DNA from: Methylobacter sp.
GTDB taxonomy: Bacteria > Pseudomonadota > Gammaproteobacteria > Methylococcales > Methylomonadaceae
Reading direction: 5' to 3'
Assembly: GCA_028716975.1 (NCBI GenBank)
Contig: JAQUOU010000001.1
Coordinates: 310,001-374,000, forward strand
DNA: 64,000 nt
Of this stretch, positions 1 to 9,913 are shown piece by piece (position 1 is the stretch's first letter; every line of letters begins with the position of its first letter). The translations under genes were made by a program, and so were the position numbers. The notes below the pieces were generated by a model. That model was not told where the DNA came from, made no database searches, and was given only the letters and a program-made list of their open reading frames with translations.

Positions 1-96
1 TTTAATATCCTTTATTTGAGTCTTGATGAACTGTAGCGCAACCATGGCATGGACTATGTCTCCCAGGGCGGAAAGTTTTACGATGGCGATTCTCAC
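1..96 (-). CDS. waaC: LPS heptosyltransferase I, N-terminal fragment (runs off the left edge)
   Basis: Only the first 32 codons are visible. They read VRIAIVKLSALGDIVHAMVA and onward, the typical N-terminus of ADP-heptose:LPS heptosyltransferase I, with a glycine-rich turn in the first Rossmann strand of the GT9 family. The start is GTG at 96, seven bases after the waaF stop, with an AAGG Shine-Dalgarno core between. The enzyme adds the first heptose to Kdo2-lipid A at the inner face of the cytoplasmic membrane. Placement directly behind waaF supports a shared inner-core LPS transcript. With so little sequence, another GT9 member cannot be fully excluded. Confidence 0.75.
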   Translation of the reverse strand, partial: MRIAIVKLSALGDIVHAMVALQFIKTQIKDIK

Positions 97-103
97 GTTT
101 GCC

Positions 104-1150
104 TTAATTGCCAATCAGGTCAAGAATCCAGTCAGGCTTGATTTCAGTCAGGCACCTGGTATTGGCGTTATGTCCTGTAGGATATAAGGGGCACTCGCGT
201 TTAAAACAGGGGGCGCAAGCAAGATTTAGGGAAATAACCTGGGCTTTGGCATTAAGAGGAGGCGTAAATCCCGGATCCGATGAACCATATAGAGCAATTA
301 TTTTTTTATCCAGCGCGGCAGCGACATGCATGAGTCCTGAGTCATTCGTTACCACCGTATCCGCCAGCGACATTAAATCAACTGCTTCGGCCAATGAAGT
401 CCGCCCTGTAAAATCATTGCAGCGTCCGGCAGTTTGGTTATTGATTTGTTCAGCTATTTCCTTGTCCTTGTCGGAACCAAACAGCCAGACCTGCTCGCCC
501 TGTTCGATTTTTTTCTGCGCAATCTCGGCATAATACCGCGCCGGCCAGCGTTTTGCCGGGCCATATTCGGCACCGGGACAAAGGGCTAAAATTCCGGGCG
601 CCGGTTTTAATCTGAATTTATCAATTACTGCTTGCTGCCTGTCCTGCCTGATCGCTATTGCAGGGATGGGAAACTCAGGCGGCAAGGCTGCGTTTTGGGG
701 TAGTCCTAACGCTACAAAACGTTGTACAGTCATGGTTAGCACTGTTTTATCAAGCTTTCTGACATCGTTGAGCAAGCCCCAGCGATATTCGCCGATATAG
801 CCGGTACGAACGGGAATATCAGCAAAAAACGGTATTAATGCGGATTTCCACGAATTCGGCAGCACTATGGCTTTACCATAGTTTTCCGAACGTAAGCGCT
901 TACCCAGACTCATTCTGTCTATTAAGCCGAACTGCCCGTGCGTCAGCGGCATGGCTATGGCTTTTGCGACTTGCGGCATTCTTGCCAGCAATGAAAATGT
1001 CCAGGCTGGAGCCAGAACATCAATATGACAGTCCGGCTGACTATTTTTCAAGGTGATAAACAGGCTTTGCGCCATCACCATGTCGCCGACCCACGAAGGG
1101 CCGACGACTAAAATCCTGCTAGGGACTTCAGGAGCATCGGGGTTTTTCAA
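104..1150 (-). CDS. waaF: LPS heptosyltransferase II
   Basis: A 348-residue GT9 glycosyltransferase that transfers the second heptose onto the LPS inner core. The N-terminal motif RILVVGPSWVGDMVMAQSLF (from residue 12) is characteristic of WaaF. So is the C-terminal ADP-heptose-binding stretch around residues 263-290 (VVTNDSGLMHVAAAL followed by ALYGSSDPGFTPPL). Length is normal for the family. The start lies only 3 bases beyond the ilvE stop, so it is probably cotranscribed with glnE-ilvE upstream and waaC downstream. This is a housekeeping envelope gene with nothing unusual in it. Confidence 0.93.
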   Translation of the reverse strand: MKNPDAPEVPSRILVVGPSWVGDMVMAQSLFITLKNSQPDCHIDVLAPAWTFSLLARMPQVAKAIAMPLTHGQFGLIDRMSLGKRLRSENYGKAIVLPNSWKSALIPFFADIPVRTGYIGEYRWGLLNDVRKLDKTVLTMTVQRFVALGLPQNAALPPEFPIPAIAIRQDRQQAVIDKFRLKPAPGILALCPGAEYGPAKRWPARYYAEIAQKKIEQGEQVWLFGSDKDKEIAEQINNQTAGRCNDFTGRTSLAEAVDLMSLADTVVTNDSGLMHVAAALDKKIIALYGSSDPGFTPPLNAKAQVISLNLACAPCFKRECPLYPTGHNANTRCLTEIKPDWILDLIGN

Positions 1151-1153
1151 AAT

Positions 1154-2080
1154 TTAAGCGACGTAAGTTAACCAGTCGGCGTGGTCGTCTTTTCTTCCAT
1201 GCACGTAATCAAAATACAGAGATTGTAATTTCTCGGTAATAGGCCCGCGTCCGCCATTGCCGATAGCTCGTCCATCATACTCCCTGATCGGCGTCACTTC
1301 AGCGGCGGAACCGGTAAAGAAAGCTTCATCGGCAATATAAACTTCATCCCGGGTAATACGTTTTTCAATGACTTGCAGGCCTTGCCCGGCAGCGATAGTC
1401 ATAATAGTGTCGCGGGTTATGCCTTCCAATGCCGACGTGGTTTCGGGCGTATAAAGTTTGCCGTTGCGCACGATAAACAGGTTTTCGCCGCTGCCTTCCG
1501 CGGCATAACCTTCATGATCCAGTAACAATGCTTCATCGTATCCCGTAGACATGGCTTCCTGTAATGCCAGGATGGAATTGATGTAATTGCCGTTTGCCTT
1601 GGCTTTACACATCGTGCTGTTGACATGATTGCGCGTATAGGAAGACGTACGGATGCGAATGCCTTTTTCCATATTTTCAGCGCCGAGATAGGCGCCCCAC
1701 TGCCAGGCCGCAACTGTCACGTGTACTTTCAGGTTATCGGCTCTAAGCCCCATGCCCTCCGAACCCAAAAAGCACATGGTGCGAATATACGCGCTGTCCA
1801 AATTATTCCTTGAAATGGCTTGCCGTTGCGCCTGATTGAGTTCGTCTTTGCTATAAGGCATGGGCATATTCATAATATGGGCAGATCGAAATAACCGGTC
1901 TGTGTGTTCTTTCATCTTGAAAATGGCCGTGCCTTTTTCGGCATGATAAGCTCTTAAGCCTTCAAACACACCGCACCCGTAATGCAAGGTATGAGTCAAT
2001 ACATGGACTTTAGCTTCACGCCACTCAACCCATTGCCCGTCCAGCCAAATAACGCCGTCTCTGTCGTCCATCGTCATCAT
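1154..2080 (-). CDS. ilvE: Branched-chain amino acid aminotransferase
   Basis: A 308-residue fold-type IV PLP aminotransferase for the last step of Ile, Leu and Val synthesis (2-oxo acid plus glutamate). HYGCGVFEGLRAY near residue 33 and the Lys-bearing segment around MCKAKANGNYINSILALQEA (residue ~160) are diagnostic. The C-terminal EVTPIREYDGRAIGNG-type segment is also present. The start is a run of in-frame ATGs (2080, 2077, 2071); GGGAG at about 2086-2090 favours 2080 or 2077. It sits 34 bases after glnE and 3 bases before waaF. It is functionally linked to ilvD at 55.4 kb in the same window. Confidence 0.95.
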   Translation of the reverse strand: MMTMDDRDGVIWLDGQWVEWREAKVHVLTHTLHYGCGVFEGLRAYHAEKGTAIFKMKEHTDRLFRSAHIMNMPMPYSKDELNQAQRQAISRNNLDSAYIRTMCFLGSEGMGLRADNLKVHVTVAAWQWGAYLGAENMEKGIRIRTSSYTRNHVNSTMCKAKANGNYINSILALQEAMSTGYDEALLLDHEGYAAEGSGENLFIVRNGKLYTPETTSALEGITRDTIMTIAAGQGLQVIEKRITRDEVYIADEAFFTGSAAEVTPIREYDGRAIGNGGRGPITEKLQSLYFDYVHGRKDDHADWLTYVA

Positions 2081-2114
2081 TCATTCTCCCACATGTAGTG
2101 TTTGTAATTGTCAA

Positions 2115-4985
2115 CTATTCCATATAATCGCGCCAGATCTGTTCGACTTGAGTTCTCATTTCGCCAACTTCAGATTCATCCATAACGGCGCGATCCCCCT
2201 GCAAAACCAGTTTATGACCGTAATCGCGATAGGCGCAATAGGTAGTTTTAAGTATTTCCGCATTGGTTCCGGAAATAAATCCTTGCGACTGTAGACCGTC
2301 AAGCAGCCTTATATTATCGGTATAGGTGGTCAACGCCTCATTTTTTGAAGCCTGATCTAAAACGCCAAATTGTACTATAAACTCAATATCCGCAATACCG
2401 CCTTTACTTTGTTTTAAGTCAAACTTTTCCGCGCCGGTTGAATCCAGGGTTTCGCGCATTTTTTCGCGCATTTCGCGGACTTCTTTTTTTAACTGTGCCG
2501 AATCCCTGGGCAAGCTCAAAATTCTGCGCCGTATGGCTTCAAACTGACCTTTTAACTGTAGGTCACCGGCTATAAACCGGCCCCTGACCAGAGCCTGATG
2601 TTCCCAGGTCCATGCCTGGTTTTTTAAATAATTTTCATAACTGTTAATATGATTTACTAATAAGCCGGATTCTCCGCTAGGCCTTAAACGCATATCAACT
2701 TCATAAAGAACACCCGATAACATCCTCGTATCGAGTATATGGCGTACTTTCTGCCCCAGTTTGCCGTAAAACTGGGAGCAGGAAACAGGTTTTTCCCCAT
2801 TTGTCAGGGCATGGCCGTCTTTGCAATCATACAAAAATACCATATCCAGGTCGGAGCCGTAACCCAATTCGATCCCGCCTAATTTCCCGAATCCGATTAC
2901 CGCAAATCCTATCGCATCATTGCTGCTGTCAGGCGGATAGCCATGTTTTTCTACAAGCATTTGCCAGGCGCGTTCCACGACATGGTTCAGAATACTTTCA
3001 GCGATATAGGTCAGATAATCACTGACCACCATAACCGGAATAACGCCCATAATATCGGCCGCCGCCACTCTTAACACATTCTGTTGTTTAAATTGCCTGA
3101 GTGCGATCATAAGCTGCTCAACATCCTGACTATCGATTTGCGCCAATAAAATCCTTAATTGAGCATCCAGGTCATTTTTTTTCAGGGGCTCGAATAAGGA
3201 GCGCGGATCAAGCAGTTCATCAAATAAAACCGGATATAGGGATAAATAGTCACTAATCCAGGGGCTGGCGGATGACAGGCGGATTAATTGAGATAAGGCA
3301 TCGGGGTTTTCGGACAGCAACGATAAATAGACATTTCTTCCTGCAACCGCTTCAAATAAACCGAGTATTCTTTTCAACGTTTCATCGCGGTTGTCAACCT
3401 GCTGCACAGCCTCAATGAGCTGCGGCATTAGCTGGTCAAGAACGCCTGCGCCTTTTGCAGTCAAGCGCCTGGTTGCCGCGGAGTTTTTAAAGCTCTTTAT
3501 GTCTGCAAGTATTTCAGCAGGCTCCTGAAAATGACAAGCCTGCAAGTTAGCCGTCAATTCCGTCTCATCAGCGATGCAAGCCCATATCTTCTGGCTTAAC
3601 CGCGGCGTTCCCTCCTGCCTTGATAACGAAAAAACCTGGCCGAATACTTCATGAACATAACTTCTTACTTTATACAGTTCATTTTTAAAACTAAGCCAGT
3701 CGGGATAATCTAAAGAGTAAGCCAATATTTGCTGCACTGAGGGTTGTGCCGGCAAATCATGGGTTTGTTTGTCTTGATATTGTTGGATATGATTTTCTAT
3801 TCTGCGAAGAAAGCAGTAAGACTGCGATAATCGCTCAGCTTCCTTTTCCGATAATAATCCTGATTGCCCAAGCGTTTGCAAAACCTCCAGGATGCCGCGT
3901 TTTTGCAAGGCTTTTTCTTTTCCTCCGCGTATCAGTTGAAAGGCTTGACCGATAAATTCAATTTCACGTATTCCTCCAGGCCCAAGCTTTATATTTTCCA
4001 GACGGTCTTTACGTTTTAATTCCAGGGTAATCTGCATCTTTAAGGAGCGTAATTCTTCAAATGCGCCATAATCAAGATAGCGCCGGTACACAAAGGAGTT
4101 AAGCATAGCCATAAGCTTTGCGCCTGTGTCAAAGTCGCCTGCGACCTGCCGGGCTTTAATCATGGCATAGCGTTCCCATTCCCTGGCCTGCGTCTGGTAA
4201 TACTTTTCCATGCCGTCAAAAGTCATGATAATGGGTCCGCTATCCCCAAACGGTCTTAATCGCGTGTCGGTGCGAAACACAAAGCCGTCAACTGTAATCT
4301 CATCCAGAACCCTTACCAGGCTTTGGCATAGTTTGGTAAAAAATTCGCAGTAGGTGGTTTCTTTTCGATCCGGCAAGACACCTTCTTCGGCATAGGCGAA
4401 AATCAAGTCCACATCTGAAGAATAATTTAATTCATAAGCTCCCAGTTTACCCATGCCCAATACAATGATCTGCTGAGGCCGGCCATTGGACAGCAGGGGT
4501 GTTCCTTTTTTTTCACATGCCTGCTGATAAAGAAAAGCCAGGGCATACTGTATACAGGCATCCGCCAGATGTGATAAATCAAGCAGCGTTTCGGTTAATT
4601 GCGCCCATCCTGCTAAATCACGCCAGGCAATCCTGATCATTTCCCGGCGCCGGAAATGCCGCAGTTCCGCCATTAAATCCGCTTCATTATCAATTGCCAA
4701 TAGAGACAATTTATTCCTGTAACAATTGTTGCTGTATAGTTTTGATAAATCACCGGACGCAACCAGGTCAATTAGCAACTCCGGCTTACGGTTACAGCTT
4801 TCGGCAACAAACGAACTGCAACACCAAACCTTTACAATGGATGCTGTAAACTCCGGTGTTTCAGGAACTTTCAAATAACGTTCGGCAATTTGTTTATGCC
4901 ATTTTTTTAACGATGCCTCTACACTTTCCCTTTGACCGTCAGGTAGTTTTGCAAGCTCCGATCCAAGATTATCAATGATAGACAT
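2115..4985 (-). CDS. glnE: Bifunctional glutamine synthetase adenylyltransferase/adenylyl-removing enzyme
   Basis: A 956-residue protein that adenylylates and deadenylylates glutamine synthetase in response to PII, setting ammonia assimilation. It has two nucleotidyltransferase modules. The N-terminal adenylyl-removase site carries LNYSSDVDLIFAYAEEG (residues ~185-200), and the C-terminal adenylyltransferase site carries ELGYGSDLDMVFLYDCKDG (residues ~700). Both Asp-x-Asp metal-binding pairs are intact. Length is typical of GlnE (about 945). It is the first gene of the minus-strand run glnE-ilvE-waaF-waaC and is divergent from glgP across a 300-bp spacer. Confidence 0.96.
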   Translation of the reverse strand: MSIIDNLGSELAKLPDGQRESVEASLKKWHKQIAERYLKVPETPEFTASIVKVWCCSSFVAESCNRKPELLIDLVASGDLSKLYSNNCYRNKLSLLAIDNEADLMAELRHFRRREMIRIAWRDLAGWAQLTETLLDLSHLADACIQYALAFLYQQACEKKGTPLLSNGRPQQIIVLGMGKLGAYELNYSSDVDLIFAYAEEGVLPDRKETTYCEFFTKLCQSLVRVLDEITVDGFVFRTDTRLRPFGDSGPIIMTFDGMEKYYQTQAREWERYAMIKARQVAGDFDTGAKLMAMLNSFVYRRYLDYGAFEELRSLKMQITLELKRKDRLENIKLGPGGIREIEFIGQAFQLIRGGKEKALQKRGILEVLQTLGQSGLLSEKEAERLSQSYCFLRRIENHIQQYQDKQTHDLPAQPSVQQILAYSLDYPDWLSFKNELYKVRSYVHEVFGQVFSLSRQEGTPRLSQKIWACIADETELTANLQACHFQEPAEILADIKSFKNSAATRRLTAKGAGVLDQLMPQLIEAVQQVDNRDETLKRILGLFEAVAGRNVYLSLLSENPDALSQLIRLSSASPWISDYLSLYPVLFDELLDPRSLFEPLKKNDLDAQLRILLAQIDSQDVEQLMIALRQFKQQNVLRVAAADIMGVIPVMVVSDYLTYIAESILNHVVERAWQMLVEKHGYPPDSSNDAIGFAVIGFGKLGGIELGYGSDLDMVFLYDCKDGHALTNGEKPVSCSQFYGKLGQKVRHILDTRMLSGVLYEVDMRLRPSGESGLLVNHINSYENYLKNQAWTWEHQALVRGRFIAGDLQLKGQFEAIRRRILSLPRDSAQLKKEVREMREKMRETLDSTGAEKFDLKQSKGGIADIEFIVQFGVLDQASKNEALTTYTDNIRLLDGLQSQGFISGTNAEILKTTYCAYRDYGHKLVLQGDRAVMDESEVGEMRTQVEQIWRDYME

Positions 4986-5285
4986 GATGAGTAATGCGCC
5001 TGAGTAAAAGCTGACATAATAACTAATTTAGGGATATAGAAGCGCTATTTTTTATAATGGAATTGGAGCGGTTTAATGAATAATCTTCTACAATAAAGTT
5101 GTTTGAAGATGTTTCCCATTTAGGGTATTTAGTCGCGTATCAATAAACTTGCTGAACCTGTCTGCTCGAAAGTAGGAGGCATTTTCCTCATTACCGTAGA
5201 TAAATTAATCCTAATCTTTTTGTCTAAACCGGAAAAAATAGTTAACATCAACTTAATATTAACCCCCCTATAAGGATTCTCCGTT
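4986..5285. promoter_or_regulatory. Divergent intergenic region glnE/glgP
   Basis: A 300-base spacer between divergent glnE and glgP that must hold both promoters. A TATAAT hexamer is visible on the plus strand near 5053-5058, but no convincing -35 box sits at the right distance. The glgP ribosome-binding site AAGGA lies about 12 bases before the ATG at 5286. No ORF or RNA gene was recognised here. Confidence 0.4.
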
Positions 5286-7784
5286 ATGCCGCAAAGACAT
5301 TTCAAAACCAGTCACCCCAAATCAACAATTACCGTGCTTCCGGACTTGGGCATGGAGGAAGAGCATTTAATAGCTGATTTTAAACATTATTATGGTCACC
5401 GGCTCGGCAGGGATGAAAAATGTAAATCGCCGTATTATGCCTATGAGGCGCTAGCGCTGGCTGTTAGCGACCGGCTTATAGAAAGATGGAAAAAAACCTT
5501 TAACGCCTACAAGCAGACAGATTGCAGGAAAGCCTATTATTTATCCATGGAGTTTTTAATGGGCCGCGCCTTGAGTAATGCCATGCTTAATCTGGGCATT
5601 GACAATATTGTTGAAAGAGCAATGTATGATTTGGGACTGGATATTGAAGAATTAATTGACAGTGAGCCGGATGCAGGGCTTGGCAATGGCGGCCTTGGCC
5701 GCTTGGCGGCGTGTTTTATTGACAGCTGTGCCACGTTGCATTTGCCCGTGACAGGCTATGGTTTACGCTATGAATATGGCATGTTTTCCCAGCTTATTAT
5801 TAATGGCGAGCAGGTAGAAAAAGCCGATCACTGGTTGCGTAATGGTAATGTCTGGGAAATCGAACGTCCTGAATATACGCAGAGAATTCAATTTGGCGGC
5901 ACTACCGAGAGCCATATTGACGAGTACGGTAATAAAAGGATCACCTGGGCCAATACGCATGATGTGCTGGCGGTTCCGTTTGATACCCCGATTCCCGGGT
6001 ATCACAATGGCACGGTAAATACCTTGCGGTTATGGAAAGCATCGGCGACTGAAGAATTTGATTTGGAGGAATTTAATGCCGGTGACTATGCAGAAGCGGT
6101 CGCCGCCAAAAATACCGCTGAAAATATTACCATGGTGCTGTATCCGAATGACGCCAATGAAAACGGTAAGGAATTGCGCCTGCGGCAACAATACTTTCTT
6201 GCTTCCGCCAGTTTGCAGGATGTGTTTGCAAGCTGGATCGGACGGCATGGCAAGAATTTTGACGAGTTTGCAGCGAAAAATTGCTTTCAGTTGAATGACA
6301 CACACCCGAGCATAGCGGTTGCTGAATTAATGCGATTATTGGTGGATATTCACGGTTTGCCCTGGACTCAAGCCTGGGCTATTACCTCCAATGTCATGGC
6401 CTATACAAATCATACGCTATTGCCGGAGGCCCTGGAACGATGGCCAGTACCACTGTTCAAACAGTTACTGCCCAGACTGATGGAAATCATTTTTGAAATC
6501 AATGCCCATTTTATGTCTGAAGTATCGGCGCATTGGCCGCTGGACAGAGACCGAATGACCCGCATGTCGATAATTGAAGAGGGGCATGAGCAACAGGTGA
6601 GAATGGCTTATTTAGCTATAGTCGGCAGCTTTTCAGTAAATGGTGTTGCGGCACTCCATTCAAAGTTATTGCAGCAAGGCTTATTTCGGGATTTCTATGA
6701 ATTGTGGCCGCATAAATTCAATAATAAAACTAACGGCGTAACGCCGCGCCGCTGGTTAGCTGCCTGTAATCCTGAGCAGGCTGAATTGATAACTGAAACA
6801 ATAGGAAATGGCTGGATAAAGGACTTGTCCTTACTGAGGAAACTTGAACCTTATGCTGAAAATAAGCAGTTCCGTAAACGCTGGTATGAGGTTCAACAGG
6901 AAGCCAAGCAAAAACTGATCGATTTTAAAAAATTGGAAATTGATTGCGAGTTGAGCGTTGACGCTTTATTTGATGTACAGGTAAAGCGCATTCATGAATA
7001 CAAGCGCCAGTTGTTAAACGTATTGCATGTTATTCATCTTTATGACCGCATCAAGCGCGGCGATACTGAAAACTGGACGAATCGTTGCGTATTAATCGGC
7101 GGTAAAGCGGCCCCTGGCTATTTCATGGCGAAAAGGATTATCAAACTGATCACTAATGTCTCACAGGTAATCAATAATGATCCCGGTGTAGGCAGCAAAT
7201 TAAAATTGGTCTTCCTGCCTAATTATCGAGTTTCTGCCATGGAAAAAATTTGCCCGGGCGCAGATCTTTCCGAACAAATCTCAACCGCAGGCAAAGAAGC
7301 TTCCGGTACAGGGAATATGAAATTTATGATGAATGGCGCGTTGACTATCGGCACGCTGGATGGCGCCAATATCGAAATTCGCGAAGAAGTCGGGGATGAG
7401 AATTTCTTCCTGTTTGGCTTGACTGAAGAACAGGTTGAAGAGATGACTCATCATTATGATCCTGTCGCAATAATTAACCACGATGAAGATTTGCAAAGAG
7501 TAATCAATCTGATTGAGTGCGGACATTTTAATCAATTTGAACCGGGGATTTTTGACTGTATTTTAGACTCGATAAAAAGTCCGCACGATCCCTGGATGAC
7601 GATTGCCGATTTTCGCAGTTATGCTGATACGCAAAAACGTGTAGAAGCCGCTTATAAGGATAAAGACCGTTGGACAAGAATGAGTATTTTAAATTGCGCC
7701 GGCAGCGGCAAGTTTTCCACTGACAGAACGATCACTGAATATAATAATGAGATCTGGAAACTGACGCCCATTGAAGTGGAGTGA
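5286..7784 (+). CDS. glgP: Glycogen/starch phosphorylase
   Basis: An 832-residue GT35 enzyme that phosphorolyses alpha-1,4-glucan ends to glucose 1-phosphate. The PLP-lysine motif is intact ([20 protein letters not shown], residues ~674-693). The N-terminal [18 protein letters not shown] segment and the [17 protein letters not shown] segment (residues ~612) are also typical. Length matches bacterial GlgP (about 815-840). It is preceded by a good AAGGA ribosome-binding site. Its TGA stop shares one base with the ATG of trmL, so the two are translationally coupled. A storage role for glycogen is well known in type I methanotrophs; that it serves this here is inference. Confidence 0.96.
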   Translation: MPQRHFKTSHPKSTITVLPDLGMEEEHLIADFKHYYGHRLGRDEKCKSPYYAYEALALAVSDRLIERWKKTFNAYKQTDCRKAYYLSMEFLMGRALSNAMLNLGIDNIVERAMYDLGLDIEELIDSEPDAGLGNGGLGRLAACFIDSCATLHLPVTGYGLRYEYGMFSQLIINGEQVEKADHWLRNGNVWEIERPEYTQRIQFGGTTESHIDEYGNKRITWANTHDVLAVPFDTPIPGYHNGTVNTLRLWKASATEEFDLEEFNAGDYAEAVAAKNTAENITMVLYPNDANENGKELRLRQQYFLASASLQDVFASWIGRHGKNFDEFAAKNCFQLNDTHPSIAVAELMRLLVDIHGLPWTQAWAITSNVMAYTNHTLLPEALERWPVPLFKQLLPRLMEIIFEINAHFMSEVSAHWPLDRDRMTRMSIIEEGHEQQVRMAYLAIVGSFSVNGVAALHSKLLQQGLFRDFYELWPHKFNNKTNGVTPRRWLAACNPEQAELITETIGNGWIKDLSLLRKLEPYAENKQFRKRWYEVQQEAKQKLIDFKKLEIDCELSVDALFDVQVKRIHEYKRQLLNVLHVIHLYDRIKRGDTENWTNRCVLIGGKAAPGYFMAKRIIKLITNVSQVINNDPGVGSKLKLVFLPNYRVSAMEKICPGADLSEQISTAGKEASGTGNMKFMMNGALTIGTLDGANIEIREEVGDENFFLFGLTEEQVEEMTHHYDPVAIINHDEDLQRVINLIECGHFNQFEPGIFDCILDSIKSPHDPWMTIADFRSYADTQKRVEAAYKDKDRWTRMSILNCAGSGKFSTDRTITEYNNEIWKLTPIEVE

Positions 7785-8254
7785 TGTTTCATATTGTTTT
7801 GTATGAGCCGGAAATTCCGGCCAATACCGGCAATATTATTCGCTTATGCGCAAATACAGGGATGCAGTTGCATTTAATCCAGCCCTTGGGATTCGAGCTG
7901 GATGACAAGAAGTTGCGCAGGGCAGGGCTGGATTATCACGAATGGGTATCGGTCATAGAACATCCATCTTTAAATGCTTTTATTGAAAATGTTAAGCCGG
8001 AACGAATGTTTGCCCTGACCACGAAAGGTAAAAAGACATACAGTGATGTGATTTTCCAGCCGCAGGATGCCTTGCTGTTTGGCCCTGAAACCAGGGGTTT
8101 GCCTGCAAATGTTCTGGCTCAGATGGCTGCCGATAGATGCCTATATCTGCCTATGCAGGCAGAAAGCCGAAGCCTGAATTTGTCGAATACCGTTTCAATT
8201 GTCTTGTACGAGGCATGGCGGCAATTGTCTTTTGCAGGAGCGGTAATAAAATGA
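7784..8254 (+). CDS. trmL: tRNA (cytidine/uridine-34 2'-O)-methyltransferase
   Basis: A 156-residue SPOUT-class methyltransferase that methylates the wobble-base ribose of tRNA-Leu. It starts [20 protein letters not shown], the family signature. The trefoil-knot segments FGPETRGLP (residues ~105) and [20 protein letters not shown] (residues ~125-150) are intact. ATG at 7784 (TGATG overlap with glgP) matches homologue N-termini better than an in-frame GTG one codon upstream at 7781. The length is normal for a minimal SPOUT enzyme. Confidence 0.93.
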   Translation: MFHIVLYEPEIPANTGNIIRLCANTGMQLHLIQPLGFELDDKKLRRAGLDYHEWVSVIEHPSLNAFIENVKPERMFALTTKGKKTYSDVIFQPQDALLFGPETRGLPANVLAQMAADRCLYLPMQAESRSLNLSNTVSIVLYEAWRQLSFAGAVIK

Positions 8255-8558
8255 TGTGTATAAATTCAGAGTTAATTTAGCAATATTAAAACACGTCAGA
8301 ATTAATTCTGACGACGAATGACTTCAATCGGCCATTTTCCGCCGGTCGCGACTGGCTGCTTTATGGCGATGAATATGGCTGAATGAAGTTCGGCAAGCGC
8401 ATTCGATTTTTGCTACTGACATATGAAACAAGTAATCCCTTGATTTCATGGGGGCGGCCCAATGTTGTAAAACTTTTCGTTTTTTAGATGGCGAGTTCCT
8501 ATAAATCCTCAACACTCGCAATTTCAAATTGATACTGCTTTATTTAGCTACCCTATTA
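8255..8558. other. Intergenic region at the island edge, with a 20-bp perfect palindrome
   Basis: A 304-base gap between trmL and vsr. It opens with the perfect palindrome CGTCAGAATTAATTCTGACG at 8294-8313, which lacks a T tract and so is a poor classical terminator. The rest has short open frames on both strands (for example minus 8324-8527), but none has a family I recognise or a ribosome-binding site. It may be decayed coding or repeat DNA at the left end of the restriction-modification island. Confidence 0.4.
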
Positions 8559-8963
8559 TCACAAGAGAAATCTTACGAGAAAGTCGCCTAATGCTTCCCG
8601 GTTTTTAAGCTGGCATTCCCATATAACAAGCACATCCCAGCCCATCAACGTCAACGCGGCTTGCGCGTTGACGTCACGTTCTTTGTTGCGGTTGATTTTA
8701 TTGGCCCAATAATCGGCGTTTTCTTTTGGAAGACGGCCGCCGCGCTTACAGTCGTGGCCGTGCCAAAAACAGCCATGCACGAAGATGATTTTTTTCAGTC
8801 GCGGGAACGTCAAATCGGGCTTGCCAGGCAGATCGGCACGGTGCAAGCGATAGCGTTTACCCATAGTGTGAACCATGCGTCGCACGATCATTTCCGGCAT
8901 CGTATCGCGGCTTTTAACCGCTCTCATGGTGCGGCTTCGCACTTCCGATGGCGGTTGAGTCAT
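8559..8963 (-). CDS. vsr: Very short patch repair endonuclease
   Basis: A 134-residue Vsr nickase that cuts 5' of T in T:G mismatches produced by deamination of 5-methylcytosine. The N-terminus SRTMRAVKSRDTMPEMIVRR is diagnostic. The catalytic region carries GKPDLTFPRLKKIIFVHGCF followed by WHGHDC, holding the catalytic Asp and the zinc-binding His/Cys residues. The C-terminal GWDVLVIWECQL is also typical. Vsr genes normally accompany C5-cytosine methyltransferases, as here. It lies 12 bases downstream of the split restriction gene and is probably the last gene of the island's operon. Confidence 0.95.
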   Translation of the reverse strand: MTQPPSEVRSRTMRAVKSRDTMPEMIVRRMVHTMGKRYRLHRADLPGKPDLTFPRLKKIIFVHGCFWHGHDCKRGGRLPKENADYWANKINRNKERDVNAQAALTLMGWDVLVIWECQLKNREALGDFLVRFLL

Positions 8964-8975
8964 GCTAATCCCGCC

Positions 8976-9911
8976 CTATCGTTTCAGTTCGATTTTTAAG
9001 CTGGGATCGGTTTCGACGTCATCAACAATCTGGTTATAGCGTTCCACCAGCTCATTGATCGCCATGCGTCTGCCCTCGGCTGCGAATGTGCCGAGTTCAT
9101 AAAGGTTTGCTGCAACAAACTGCTCAACCTCAAAAACGTCAATTCTCTCTCCGAGGCTTGAATTGCTCGCCAGACCTTCCGCAACGGCCAACCCTCTTTT
9201 TCAGGTCACAATCAATGGGCGCAAACCCTCGTCGAGATTGTCGCGGCATTTGTGGATCAGCGCCTCGCCTGGGGAAGTTGTCACATGAAGCGCCACGTCG
9301 CCAACGAGAAAATCCCCTGCCCGGTTTGAAGGCGCGTCTGCCGTTGAAAAACTATTATGCGCGAGCTTTCCGCCCGGAAGGACGCAATCTAACTTTGCGC
9401 CGACCAAATGTTGCATAACGGCGCCTGCGTAATAAACGCCGGTCATGGTTTTCTGACGTTCCTCCGCTTGTTTCAGAATGTCGCCGATGACGGTTCTTAA
9501 GCTGCGTGAGGCGTCCAGCCGAATTTTGAATGGCTTGGCGGAAAAAAACTCATGCACACGGTTTATCCAGAACTGTTCAATCGCATCGAGATCGACAGGG
9601 CCTTGTTCATGCAGTTCATTGAGCAGAATTACGTAAGCTCGCATGTTGTTCATGCTGCCTCGACTTGTGCGTCTCCCTTCGCTGGCTAATATGCGGTCTA
9701 TATTATGCCGATTTAAGACTGCCTGAACGGCGCCCTTTCCTAGCCCAAGAACTTGCCCTCCGCCATCGGTTATCAGCTTTTCAGAATCAAGCGGCAGATT
9801 CATTGCGCGGGCGTGCTGCGTGACGACCAGTGCTACACATAGCGGTCCTTTGCCACGAAAACCTTTATCTACAACAAATTGTGAAAGTTTTTTCTCTAGC
9901 GTTACAGGCAT
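8976..9911 (-). pseudogene. DUF4928-type putative restriction endonuclease, split by an in-frame TGA
   Basis: Two open segments lie in the same reading frame: an N-terminal one of 236 residues from ATG 9911, and a C-terminal one of about 71 residues. A single TGA at 9201-9203 separates them. Across the stop the frame reads LRPLIVT, stop, KRGLAVAEGLASNSS, with no frameshift. The combined length (about 310 residues) fits what I recall of DUF4928 proteins, which sit beside C5-cytosine methyltransferases and are presumed restriction enzymes. The ATG is 2 bases after the dcm stop; a TTG at 9917 overlaps it. The C-terminal part could restart at TTG 9191. It may be a nonsense-inactivated endonuclease, a two-piece enzyme or a readthrough gene. 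The family call is from memory of motif and context. Confidence 0.65.
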
Positions 9912-9913
9912 CG

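Noticed and set aside
8324-8527. 67-codon open frame on the minus strand between trmL and vsr
   Set aside because: No ribosome-binding site, no recognisable domain, and atypical composition. It is more likely chance or decayed sequence.
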